Origin: Paragonimus skrjabini miyazakii
Taxonomy: Eukaryota; Platyhelminthes; Trematoda; Plagiorchiida; Troglotrematidae
Length of the DNA: 64,000 nucleotides
Reading direction: 5' to 3'
Assembly (NCBI GenBank): GCA_014338405.1
Contig: JTDE01000099.1
Span: forward strand, 9,324 to 73,323
The notes beneath the pieces are model-generated. The model ran no database searches. It saw nothing but the letters and a program-made list of their open reading frames with translations, and had not been told where the DNA came from. A program made the translations under genes and the position numbers. Shown in pieces: positions 50,601 through 61,315 of this stretch; the stretch's first letter is position 1, and every line of letters starts with the position of its first letter.

Positions 50601-53381
50601 ACAATTTTTAACCATTCAGAACCGATGTCTTACGCCAATGCAACTCTCGAGCTCGAGGACAAAATAGATATACCACGCTAGTTTCTAACAGAAGGCCTTC
50701 GATAAATTGCACCGGAAAAAACCAAGTGTAATTAATATGAAATAATTAACCGGATACTACGTCTGATGGTAAATATTAATAACCGGATTCTACCTGTTTT
50801 CTTCATGAATGTGCATTTATATTTTTATGGGTCTTCGCAGAAGTGAGATAAAGGTACTTGCATGTTCAGCTCAATTTACGGTCCACAACGGATAATGCAG
50901 ATATCCGACAGTAACAGGCAGATTTTTGGAGTGATCGAACATCATGAGACTTACTCCAACACAGAACCATGAAACACTTTACACTAAGCACCTGGAGACT
51001 ACTTTGTGGTCCACCGGTCTGTATCAAGAACTATCGCGTGTTTGTTCCATGAGAGATCAAAATTTACTAAAAAATATTTCAAACGGGTTGATGTTTATAA
51101 GCAAAATGGTTATCGACAAGTCAGCCAAACTAAACCTTGCACATTGCCTGGCGGTTACAATCATCGTGTGAAACACCACTAATTGTAATTATCATTGAAG
51201 TATTTCAACCTACGTCAATTGTAAAAGTGGACTAAAGCAGCCCGGACGGAAATTTTTCTACGGAAACAATTGCTTTTGCTACTGAGAAAATGGCAAGATC
51301 GCGAAAGAAAGTCTGTATTTCCCTTTCAACTCATCCTCAGTATATGGTTGTGTCATTAGATAATTTAATAGATACGTTGCTTAACGGGGGGTTGCTCTAT
51401 CAGAGCTAGCAGCGTCAACCTAGGTTGTTGGGCTTTCGCGAACGGTCTCTGATATTCTCAATTCATCGACTACGTCAACAGAATAATGCTACATTTTTCA
51501 TCATCTACGTGTGAGCATTTTCAGTGTAAATATTTTCATGACTTTGCCCTCAACAGATTTTTGCGCCTGTAAGTCTGACTTCAGCTCTTTCTTTGAGCTG
51601 ACTCGCATATTCACAATACCAATCGTAATTAAGGACTCCACCGTACTTGGCAATAGAACGCAACTTAAATAATTTAGCGCCAACAAGAAGATCATCTCCA
51701 TGAAAATACTTATCACTGCACGCTGTGTTTGACTTCTTGCTCTGGTTTGTTTTCAAAGACATTCTTCGTCACTGATGACTTGACCAGTTAGCTGATAGAA
51801 ACTTTCTTGACCATAATTCTCTTTGTATGCTTGTATCTTCAAGAAAACCAGAAGCGAATGTCAAACAGACAAAAATGTGACAAAATGTGAGACATAAATC
51901 AAGCTGATCAAAGTAACGACGGATAGATTCAGTTGAGTGGGGTCAGACCAAAAAACAGTAAGTATGTTTCTGAAACAGTTGTCAGTAGAGAACTTTCCGT
52001 GGGTTAAATCGATGTATCAGTGATAAATATTATCGTGTAGCTTAGTGTGTCTTTATTGGTTGTAATTCGTAACCGAACATTGTGTTGTTGTTGTCGTTTA
52101 GTTAGATGATTATTTAAACTGTACAAAAAAGAGATCACATCACAAATTCGTTGGCTCAATCACTGTGTTGTTGCTACTGCGTAGAAACTAACTTCAGGTT
52201 TAAGATAAGTATATTTGCAATTACTATTGCGTGGTTCAAGCCACTGATTCTGACATTACCGTCAGTAAATTTCCTACAATGGATTTTGTACCTTGGAACA
52301 TTTGGACATCTACTCAAGTTTACAGCGCATCAAAGATCGATCAGAATGGTTTGAAATATAGTGTATTAAGTGTAAGCAGGTGAAAGAAGGGGAGAACACA
52401 CCGCATGTTCTCGCGATTACCCTCAAGGATGCACACGCTTCTGTTAAAAATTTCTCGTTTTCCGATTCTTCTATATCACTCCCTGACCCTTTCTTGAGGC
52501 ATCTGCTGCCCAAGCACGTTCAACCTGTCAACTCTAGAGCTGTTGAATAACCGAACATTTGGACTGTAGTGAGGGATGAAAACCGAGATATTCGTGCATT
52601 TATCCTTCAACTCCAAACAAATGTGTCAGGATAATATTTTGGTTATCAACTGCAATTTCATCAAAGGGATAACTTAATTCAAGGATCCAATATTTCTGAT
52701 CTCCAGGAATAGTTATTACGATCGAATGAGACATTCTGGCAATCTGCCAAATCTCTTTGTGAACAATTTCAAGATGGTTAGGCCGTAGTGGCCTGAAAGC
52801 TCGCTGTGTTGAGTAATGCCAGCATTATCGAGGGGCTGGCATATTAACAGCATCAACCGTTTAAAAAGGTAACCCACAAATGAAATGCAGCATTTGGACC
52901 ACGTTACTCTATTCCTAATTCTGTTTATCGTTAGAATAACTGCAAGTCATGTGATCATTAGCATTCTCGACTTACATGTCCGTTGCACAGTTTCAACTAT
53001 TATAAATGTGGCGAGATTTGACACATTCAAGTCATACTTCGAAGACCTGTTTGATTTGCAGTACTTTGGAAAATCGGAGTCTGTCAATTAATTTTGTTGA
53101 TTTTACGCAATGTATACTTTACAGTTAACAGTAGTCTCAAACATTTCTTTATTACTGACACCGGTAGTGTTGAGTCTTTTATCTCAGGTGATTGCTTGAA
53201 GGGACTCAAACTTTCAATTGTCTTGAAACCTACCGAATCACAGAAGACAATAGGGAAGAACAATTTTCTTGATAATTCTTCTTCTGATCAATATAGTTAT
53301 ATTTGCTCAACAAAACCAAATAAGTATTAGTAGAACATCCATTGGTCCATATATTAGGGTACAAAATTCGGAACACTAAGA
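47646..53381. other. long unassigned stretch
   Basis: About 5.7 kb with no recognisable gene. Minor items: an imperfect two-unit repeat of about 34 bp at 50744-50793 (TTAACCGGATACTAC/ATAACCGGATTCTAC) and a hairpin at 52816-52842 (ATGCCAGC/GCTGGCAT). The plus ORF 49757-50065 (102 codons) has no motif that I know. Confidence 0.4.
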
Positions 53382-53546
53382 GTCACTGGTGTTTGTGATC
53401 AGTGGTTTAGAGATCACCACACAATTAGGTCACAAAAGTCGAGAATGACTTCAGTGATTTGACCTTACGCCAAGGCAACTGCAGGGTTTGTACAAACTTT
53501 TTATGAGAACAAAGGACCGAATCGCGTAATGGAATAACAATCGACC
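53382..53546 (+). repeat. dispersed repeat, copy B (unknown family)
   Basis: Partner of 13152-13333, with a net deletion of about 17 bp in the middle and frame-breaking changes. Best block GGCAACTGCAGGGTTTGTAC at 53475-53494. Confidence 0.6.
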
Positions 53547-53680
53547 CCGCCTGGTCTAGGTTTCGTTGTCTGAACAGCTTGGGGTGATTAGTTGGAATTT
53601 CGTAAACTATAAGAATGACTTGCTTTGGATCAAGCCATGGTCCGTATCGACAACGTATGCAACTACTGAGCTGTTAATTG

Positions 53681-53744
53681 TTCTGGTCCCGAACCCGGTT
53701 ACTTTCAGTATGAAAGACTAGTGTCTCAACCAGAATAGGTTCGT
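53681..53744 (-). mobile_element. tRNA-like SINE head
   Basis: Minus strand: TCTGGTTGAGACACTAG (A-box-like), an anticodon-arm-like CTTTCATACTGAAAG, and B box CCGGGTTCGGGACCAG (53698-53683). Spacing is tRNA-like; the acceptor stem does not close. Confidence 0.55.
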
Positions 53745-54916
53745 GTATTCCTTACGCTGCTGCTGTACAACGGACCATATAAGACTTGTAGTGATACTGA
53801 CTGAAATGGACTGGCTGATCTTGTCATGGGTTGACAGAAAAACACACCAATAATGATGCAAATCACGTTTCCGCCCATGAAATAAGAATAGAATCCATAT
53901 ATCAAGGGTTATTGACGCAGCAAACACAAGTCTGTATGTTACTCGACCTGAGCGAGCACATGACGAGGATGGAGGGTTAGTTTGCACTGCAGTATTTTTC
54001 GTCCAAAAAATATAGGCAAGCATTGCGATTGTGTTGGTAGACTGGTTGAAATAGGCTTCTCTTTACAACAGTCACGTCAACTGTCAAATCTGTATACCAT
54101 TTTTGTGACTGCATTGAACTGGTTGATTTTTTGCTTACGTCATTGGCAAGTAACAAATCTGGACGACAATTGTCAGTACGTACGTGTCGGTAGAACTGCC
54201 TGATATTTTTAGGCGAACCTGTCATATGATTTCGCCATCATATGGTGCGAGAGTTGATGCCATAAATTCTAATGTACTTATTGGGTCCCATACTCAACAA
54301 CTACTGGCATAGTGCTGTGACTCATACATGATAGATCAGAATCGGTAAACAAGGAACAGTTATGCATAGTAAAACGTTTCTTGTTCTCTTTATGCTGAAA
54401 AAAGAGAAAGCCGTATCACATAGGAAGTTCATTCTTAAAAATTCCGAGAGTTTTTAAACATGGGCTAACACACTTATCAGTGGATCTTTAGCCTCAAAGC
54501 TACCGCAATAGGAAGTAAACGAATGAATATTCTACGTTCCGTGTATGAAATCTGAAATGTACAAACACGCACTCGGAATGCATGATACGAATCAAAGTGT
54601 AGTAAGACAAAATCTCCTGCCCCGATAAACAGGCCAATTAGGAGTAGTCCGAGGACGACCAGTCAATCAGGTCATTCGCAATCCCTGAGTCAAAAAGTCA
54701 CGTGACAGAATACAATGTTAAGATGGATATTCAAGTCTCACCTACTTCATACTGAGAACAATGCATTGTTATCCGGGCAGTTGAGAGGTCCCACTTGTCC
54801 GTTCAACTGTGTATAGTCGATTATGTGACAGACTGCTTGTATATTCGATAGGTATTCGATCCACTTGTTCCGCAAACACAAACATCCCGTTCTGCTCGCT
54901 CCCTCTCTCCTTCCAC

Positions 54917-54935
54917 ATATATATATATATATATG
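54917..54935. repeat. (AT)n microsatellite
   Basis: ATATATATATATATATATG run. Confidence 0.85.
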
Positions 54936-55135
54936 TATAACTTTGTTTCACTGACAATACGACGGTGTCGCTCATCTTTATAACCATGGATAAATTATCT
55001 GTTGAACTGCCGATTCCATTTTGTTATTCGGCTATTGATCGAGTTTCTGAATGCAGTGACTTCACATTCTGAAACCTTATAACCTCTGTTTTCAAACATT
55101 TCTCGTGGTCTTCATCAACAATTATTTCTACTACA

Positions 55136-55162
55136 CATCACACACACACATGTGTGTGTGGT
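55136..55162. repeat. (CA)n-(TG)n palindromic microsatellite
   Basis: CACACACACACA followed at once by TGTGTGTGTG, so the tract can fold on itself. Confidence 0.85.
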
Positions 55163-55879
55163 CACTGCCTTCCGTTTGGTTGCTTGCAGTTTGTCCATTC
55201 CCTAATGATATGCACCTAGACAGCCTAGACGACTGTAACGTGAACCATACAATGTGTTTGATGCATGAATCAACGAGAAGTTGTGTATTTCTTCGATGTG
55301 AATTTTAGTCTATATTACAGCTAAAATTAACTAATGTTAACTGAAAGGTATAATGTCCTGATAAATCCATGAATGAAACTGTCACAATCCTTTCAGTTTA
55401 CTTGGTAGCCATGCCAATAGAATACTGGTCATAAATGACATTTTTATCGTTTGCAATCGCAGCAAGTATGCAACCCACTAATGTGTTTGGATTAATCTAA
55501 GATAACTTTTGGTGATAAACCTACATGCGAGGTGTTGTGCACAAACTCTTCTACAACTTGTGAATCCCGGTTAAACAGACATATGCAAAATGTGAGCTTG
55601 TTTGAACACTGATGTGTTATCAACTTTCAGTTTTGGTACTCTATACGTTAATTCCTCCTTGTCTGGCTCGTCTTGATTGTTCGGCCGTGCTAGCAGATAA
55701 CCGGTGATTAGATCAACTAAAAACCATATGCAAACGAAAACTCTTCCCCCAATGATCTGGACGTAATATGGTCGTCCAGGTTACAACCTAAGAGAACCCT
55801 GCTTTTAATTGTACAAACTCCCGGAAAACAGGGATTCGATTAGGCCACCTTGTTTGGAAATACTTGTAGTGAAGATTCA

Positions 55880-56030
55880 AGAACCGGTTAACGGTGCAGT
55901 CAACATCGCCTTAATATTGCGAGTCTAAAAATCGACAGGCAGTCATTCTTGTAACTTTCTATCAGAATGCTAGTGAAGCTTGACCATATTCCTCAAGACC
56001 CGATTGACAGGTGGATGGCACAGTACGGGT
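55880..56030 (+). mobile_element. possible very old SINE (family A)
   Basis: CGGTTAACGGTGCAGTCAAC (55885-55904) followed by ATCGCC resembles the family A head (GTCAATGGCGCAGTGG); CCCGATTGACAGGTGGATGG (55999-56018) resembles the tail. The middle is unreadable. Confidence 0.3.
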
Positions 56031-58339
56031 GACTTGATATTGCACCTCAGTGAATTCAAGAGCTTACGGTTTCATTTTCACTTCTACAATTTAACTCATT
56101 AGTAGTAAACGTACGGTGCTCTTGAGAGCTGATAATTCACCTTTCGAGGGGTTTAACGTGTAGTGGACTAACCCAATGCAAATATACAAACATAACGGTC
56201 AATTCAAAGTAGTCATCCACTAGTCCATTACAAACAGTTGCGGGGTCCTTTTCCTTGGTATATCGTTTCCAATGTTGCCAGTTAAAATCCAGCCGAAAGG
56301 TACAACCAAACAGAAGTTTGCAATTGGTCACCCTGTAAGCAAGCACCAAACAGACCAGACACGCACACCAGAACTGCATTGCTGGCATGACAATTTAAGC
56401 ATCTTTACAGAACTAACGGATGTGGATTGTACGTAAAAATATATCAAAATATGAAACTGAATGTGGAACTACTCACTAATTACACCGTACTTCCCATTCG
56501 GAAACTCAACCGTATTCGGATCAAATGTCTCTCAGACGGGTGAACACTCAAAACGGTGTTCTGTTTTATGATAGACAGTCCAAAAAGTCTGTTTGTTTGC
56601 GAACTATAAGATCACTCGTGAACGATGTTTAGTTTGTAGTGTAGAAAAAACTATTGACGCTGCCAGTTCAATGTATTCAATAAAGAGTTTTATCTTATGG
56701 ATAGAGAGTACACGTAACTATAATGTACAGTTTAGTTTGAAAGCTAAACATGTCGTTTTTGTAACTGATTAAACAAACTATTGATCAAAGAGACAAACAT
56801 TCGTGAACTTTCATTAAGCACGTTTTGTCAGTAGATACAAGATAACATTTGTGACAGCATGGTCATTTTGTGAATTTCACTCCAATAGCTCAGTTTTACG
56901 TCAAACCATTTTTGTTCTTTTTGATGGAGAAAGCACTGATAAATAAAATGAAGGTGATTTAAGTCAGAAACACTTCCTGTCACGCTCAACTCTGTTTGAT
57001 TTACATCCGTCATGTGTCAGACGCCGTGGCTGGTTAACGTAGCCGAAGCTGTCTAGATACACTCCGTTCATAAACGGAGAAACTGTAAGCAACCATGCTG
57101 AAGACAGAGAAGAGAGTGTGCAATAGAACTAACTAATCAGAAGGACGTTGAGAAGGTCAGAAGAACCGTTAACATGGATTATAATGTTCAAGGAACTGAA
57201 CTCTTCTACTTGAAAAGCCTACTCAATAGTTGGCTAACGTACACAAAGAGAGGGTTTGACAGGTAGATATTCCGAGTTGTACATTGCCTATGCTGCTAAC
57301 TAACTCATAAATGCTTCCGTCGTTAACACACTGAAGAACACTGTAAATCCGACTGTGTTAGAATCAGATGCTTCACATCAACTAACAGTCTCTGAGCACT
57401 TTCTCATTGCAGTAAGTTCAAAATACACCACAGATGGGCTCTGATAAACAGGCCTGTGTGACCAATCCGTTGGTGACAACTGCACCTAACTGTGTGGGTT
57501 TTACGTGAATGTATTCGATAATACGTAGACCTGAATCAAAATACGATGCTACGGACTACTCACTCCTGAGTAGTCCATCTTCCAGTTTTGATAGCTTGGT
57601 CTACTACAATGAGTAGTCGGCCACAATGGAGCAGAATTATGGACCGAATCATGGTGATGACCGGTGAGTGATCGTTAGAGTAGCTTGGAGACCGGCAGTG
57701 ATAATTAAACCCAATAGCACACGCTACGGCGTGTGTTACTAATCAAGTGAGCCTATGTTCACTTAGAGACATAAATGTCAAAAACCTATCGCCGTCGAAG
57801 TGGAGAACTTCTAGTCGGGATATTTTTCCTCGGTTGCAAATTTTGAACAAATTTTCCAACTAATCTCCGTAAAATCGCAGATTCTTTCAGATTATTGTTA
57901 TGCTTGTATCTCAAGCACCGTGCTCTCTCTAAAACCACAAAAGGTGAAGGCTGGGGACATCAAACATTTTACGAGAGCAACGTAATACCCTGTGTCTGTG
58001 GCATGCCTACTGACTTGAGGTAATGTGTTTATTATTTATATTGGCAAATGCTTAGCAACATTATAGTTAAATACCTGAAACTGTACACGAATGTACGTAA
58101 ATTTTCAACTTCAAGCAGCTGTTGTGAGCACCCCGAATAGCGCTGCTGACGTTTCTGAAAACAACTGATGAAATGACCAATTGTTTTTTCGAAATATATA
58201 GAAAATTTAAGCAAAACCCGTCAAACTTCCTGATGGAAAACATTCAACAATCCTACAGATACAAGCCTGCTACTTAATGTGATAAGTTATCCTGTCAACG
58301 TGTGTTTCTAACCAGTGCTGTGGATAGTTAAGCAATTTC
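56031..58339. other. unassigned; perfect hairpins
   Basis: No gene recognised. A perfect 10-bp stem with a CTCC loop lies at 57553-57576 (GGACTACTCA/TGAGTAGTCC); a partial echo, GAGTAGTCGG, follows at 57610. A smaller stem, CACACGC/GCGTGTG, lies near 57720-57740. Confidence 0.4.
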
Positions 58340-58400
58340 CGTATGACCACTCAAAGCTGCTAGGCACATGCGCTACCACTGTTCGGCTATGGCACTCCCT
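58340..58400 (-). mobile_element. tRNA-like 5' half (SINE head)
   Basis: Minus strand: GTGCCATAGCCGAACAGTGG followed by TAGCGC, a good D-arm/A box (58395-58368). The B-box half is eroded. Confidence 0.45.
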
Positions 58401-58829
58401 ATGTTGATTCCACGTGGGTCTGCTGCCAGATTGGATCTAACACAAGTTAAAATCTTCTTTTTCCGTAATGCGATTTGTTCAAACTTTTGCTAGTAAGTGA
58501 TTATGGTTTACTGTCCAAAATCCATTCTTATGTCTATTTCATGACAGATGGTGTAGTCAGTCAAATATAGAACCACACACTTACGTCATTTACAGTTTCG
58601 TTTTTTAATCAGTTATCTGCTCAAACGTTGTTGTAGTGTATGTTATCAGGTTGAAAGTACTTAGTCGTCTACTTAACGAGGCTAACCGGGGATTGCTAGG
58701 AATTTTACTTTTGTTTCCACGGTGATGAAGTAACAGTCTAACAAACTTAATGCATGTTTCTTGATGAAGAAAAATACCCTAAACTTTATATTGTAATGTG
58801 CGACCGAAACTAGCAGGCGCGCACTAGTT

Positions 58830-59045
58830 GAATTTGAATTGGTGACGAAGTGCGCTGCTGTGTTGTCGGCGCCGTCTTAGTTATTGTTTGTGTAAGTCGT
58901 GTGCATGGCTTATTGGGCCTTTGGCTCATGTTTGTTTCTTGTTGTTTCCTTTTATAGGACTGTTGTTGGAACCCCTACTTCGGAAGAACGCTGTCCCCTG
59001 GTGTCTCTACATTGCCCCATAGTTGGTCCGTAAGTGTAACAGACA
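58830..59045 (+). other. GC-richer island with splice-like borders
   Basis: 58813-58880 holds GGCGCGCAC and TTGTCGGCGCCGTC words. A polypyrimidine run with TTTCCTTTTATAG ends at about 58959, and GGTCCGTAAGTG lies at 59024-59035, so 58960-59028 could be a small exon. A leader or LTR piece of a retroelement is equally possible (TTGGTGACGAAGTGCG at 58840 resembles a primer-binding region). No protein match. Confidence 0.25.
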
Positions 59046-60030
59046 GTCAGGGAGGAAAAAGCCGGCTTGCATGTCACAATATCGGCAGTTCACACAAATA
59101 GCAATGCAGAACTGTAACGCCTACCTGTTCTACACACTCAGCCTTGCCAAATTAATGTTTGCCTCAGTGACTTAGAATGGTCATATCTTCCATTAAATGG
59201 TGTTGTTTTTTGAGCAAATGAGCTAATGAAGTTCGACCGATGCGCGCTCAACTATATGCCGAAAATGTAACTTCATCGAGTTGTGTGTATAGTATGTTAC
59301 GTAAGACTTTTAAATCCCCTCGAAGAAAATCGCTTTCACCAAAAAGTCACATACTGAGTATACTCGGTGGATCTGTAAATTATCATCGCTATCAAGCTTC
59401 CTGAGTAGTTCAGTCAGGGTTATCTCAAGTGCGGGTACATTGAGGACTTACATCTCTCCCTTGTACGCTAATGTGAACGTATGTGTTTCACTGTCCAAGC
59501 CTTCATTAATGATACTTAATTCGTTGATCTCAAGGTTATCTGTGGAAGACCAAAATAATAACTCGTGCATGACAGCATGGGTATGTTGTAGACGTTAAAC
59601 GTAACAATTTAACTGGTGTATCCAACGATATTTTCAGACTCTCTTTGCTCGTTCGCTCATATATCCTTTTAGGACTGACTGGGCAAAAAGTGGTCACTGT
59701 GAACTTAATGAATTTGCACGCGATTAGACCCCTCCAGGAAGCTGAATTTTTGCTAGACAATATTAAAACTCAGACGTATCTCGTGGACTGGCAAATATAA
59801 CGACCCATTTAATCATGTCTATGCCTAGATTAAAAATCTTCTTGCTGCCATTTCACCAAACAGCTTACCAACATGGGTGCGCATGGACCCCAAACGAAAC
59901 TGCAAGGCTGGGAAACACTATTCAGACCACGTATTCCGATTAGTAAGAAGCTTAATTCATACAACAAATAATGCTAAGTTTGAAGCAGGTATAACCGTTT
60001 CTAAGTATGGAGAGTTATCATCATACTTAA
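59046..60030. other. unassigned sequence
   Basis: Nothing recognised. The minus ORF 59760-59536 has no recognisable content. Confidence 0.4.
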
Positions 60031-60276
60031 CTTGAGCAACACACACAACTAATCGCAGCTATCGCACTCACATAGACCTCCAGTCGGCCCCTTTCGAAAA
60101 GGTTCTGCTGATTGACGTTCCGCTTCTATCTGACCCCGCGAGTACCGCATATCCTTGCCGTGGTTGGGATAAGGAGTTCAGTCAAGCTTTCGTGAGTCGA
60201 CCACGTTGTCCCTTGCGCCATTTAACCTACAGCCAGCATGACCGAATCATCATATGCGAACGCTGAGCCACAGTCG
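60031..60276 (-). mobile_element. SINE (family A), decayed hammerhead
   Basis: Minus strand order: leader GTGGCTCAGCGTTCGCATAT and GATTCGGTCATGC (60274-60235), A-box-like GGTTAAATGGCGCAAGG, GGATATGCGGTACTCGCGGG where the hammerhead should start (core lost), then the tail CCTTTTCGAAAGGGGCCGAC, AGTGCGATAGCTGCGATTAG, TTGTGTGTGTTGCTCAAG ending at 60031. The leader matches that of the 60912 copy, showing that the leader is part of the repeat. Confidence 0.75.
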
Positions 60277-60911
60277 TTTATAACCAATACCTAAGGAGTC
60301 AATAACGATTGTTGAACTTCAAAATGGGCGACTCTTCATCCCAGTCACGTTGATTTAGTCGGACATATAGGCAATGACCATCTTATTTTTAAGGCGTTAT
60401 ATTGCTGCAGTCGAACGTTAAGACCAGTTGCACGTCGAGTGCCGCAATTAGTCAGAATCGACCAAACGGTGAGATGTGAAACAGACCGTGATTCGACGGT
60501 GTATATGTTAGACTCGTGATGAACACATACTTTGTTTAAGCTATTACATGTCAAACAATAGCAAAAATATAGAGTTGGCAAACGAACTACACAGTCATCA
60601 AAAGCCTCTAACGGATAAGCGTGACTTCATTCTTCTGAGTCTTGTACACACTACGAACAGAACGTTCTCATTATGTGCACATGTTAAGCAGAATAGCTGC
60701 TGTTCTCATAATCTGGGGGCGGAAAAGTGGAAAATATGACTGCTTTGCCACCCAACAACCCTAAATACCAGGGAATTCATGAATCAGTTGGTTGAGATTA
60801 TGCTTTCTAAATGTTATAAATCATACGTCCTATCGGAAACACTAGGGTTGAGAATAGTACTATCGATTGGAGCTAACAGACAGTAACTGTGTCTCTTGTC
60901 GAGGCGATCAG
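60277..60911. other. unassigned sequence
   Basis: Nothing recognised between two opposite SINE copies. The ORFs here have no recognisable content. Confidence 0.4.
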
Positions 60912-61315
60912 GCAAACTGATCATTACTCACAAGCGAAAGTGGTTGAGCGTCCACAGATGATAATTTGGTCGTGCCTAACGTGAGGTCAATGGCGCAGTG
61001 GTAAACACGGTTGCCTCATGAACTGAATGTCCGTGGTTCAAGTCCCGGCAGTGGCGATGATATGCACTACTGATGAGCTCTAATGAGAGCGAAACTCGAG
61101 TCTAGTGCTTCTTTTCGAAATGGGCCGACTGGATAGTTTATGGGAATGCGACAGTTGAGCTCAGTATTATGGAACATACCTTCCGCTGTACCTATATGGA
61201 CAGTCAAGATTAGAGTTGGTCTACTTCTTATATGAAGGTAGTACTTTATCTCACCTATCCCTAGATTAAGGTTTGAGCTGAAATCTGTGAAGTATGTGCT
61301 CAACTAGAAATTAAC
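60912..61315 (+). mobile_element. best-preserved SINE (family A) with intact hammerhead
   Basis: Leader 60912-60985 (GATCAGGCAAACTGATC, GTGGTTGAGCG, GATAATTTGGTCGTGCC). Head: A box GTCAATGGCGCAGTGGTAAA (60987-61006) and B box GTGGTTCAAGTCCCGG (61033-61048), a good tRNA-type pol III promoter. Hammerhead 61064-61108. Tail: CTTCTTTTCGAAATGGGCCG and GGATAGTTTATGGGAATGCG. Then about 140 bp of foreign sequence (61155-61296) interrupts before the tail resumes as GCTCAACTAGAAATTAACC (61297-61315). The layout matches SM-alpha-type SINEs. Confidence 0.82.
61064..61108 (+). ncRNA. hammerhead ribozyme (intact core)
   Basis: Helix I GCACTA (61064-61069) pairs fully with TAGTGC (61103-61108). Core CTGATGA at 61070-61076. 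Helix II GCTCT/AGAGC (61077-61081 and 61086-61090) pairs perfectly around AATG. Core GAAA at 61091-61094. Helix III ACTCGAGT (61094-61101) is palindromic and very short. The cleavage site follows C61102 in a GTC triplet, the preferred one. All conserved hammerhead positions are right. Because helix III is so small, strong cleavage probably needs a dimeric fold, as known for schistosome and newt repeats. Confidence 0.9.

Larger units (their letters stand above)
53745..55879. other. unassigned; two microsatellites
   Basis: No gene recognised. Holds an (AT)n run and a CA/TG palindromic run, listed separately. Confidence 0.4.
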
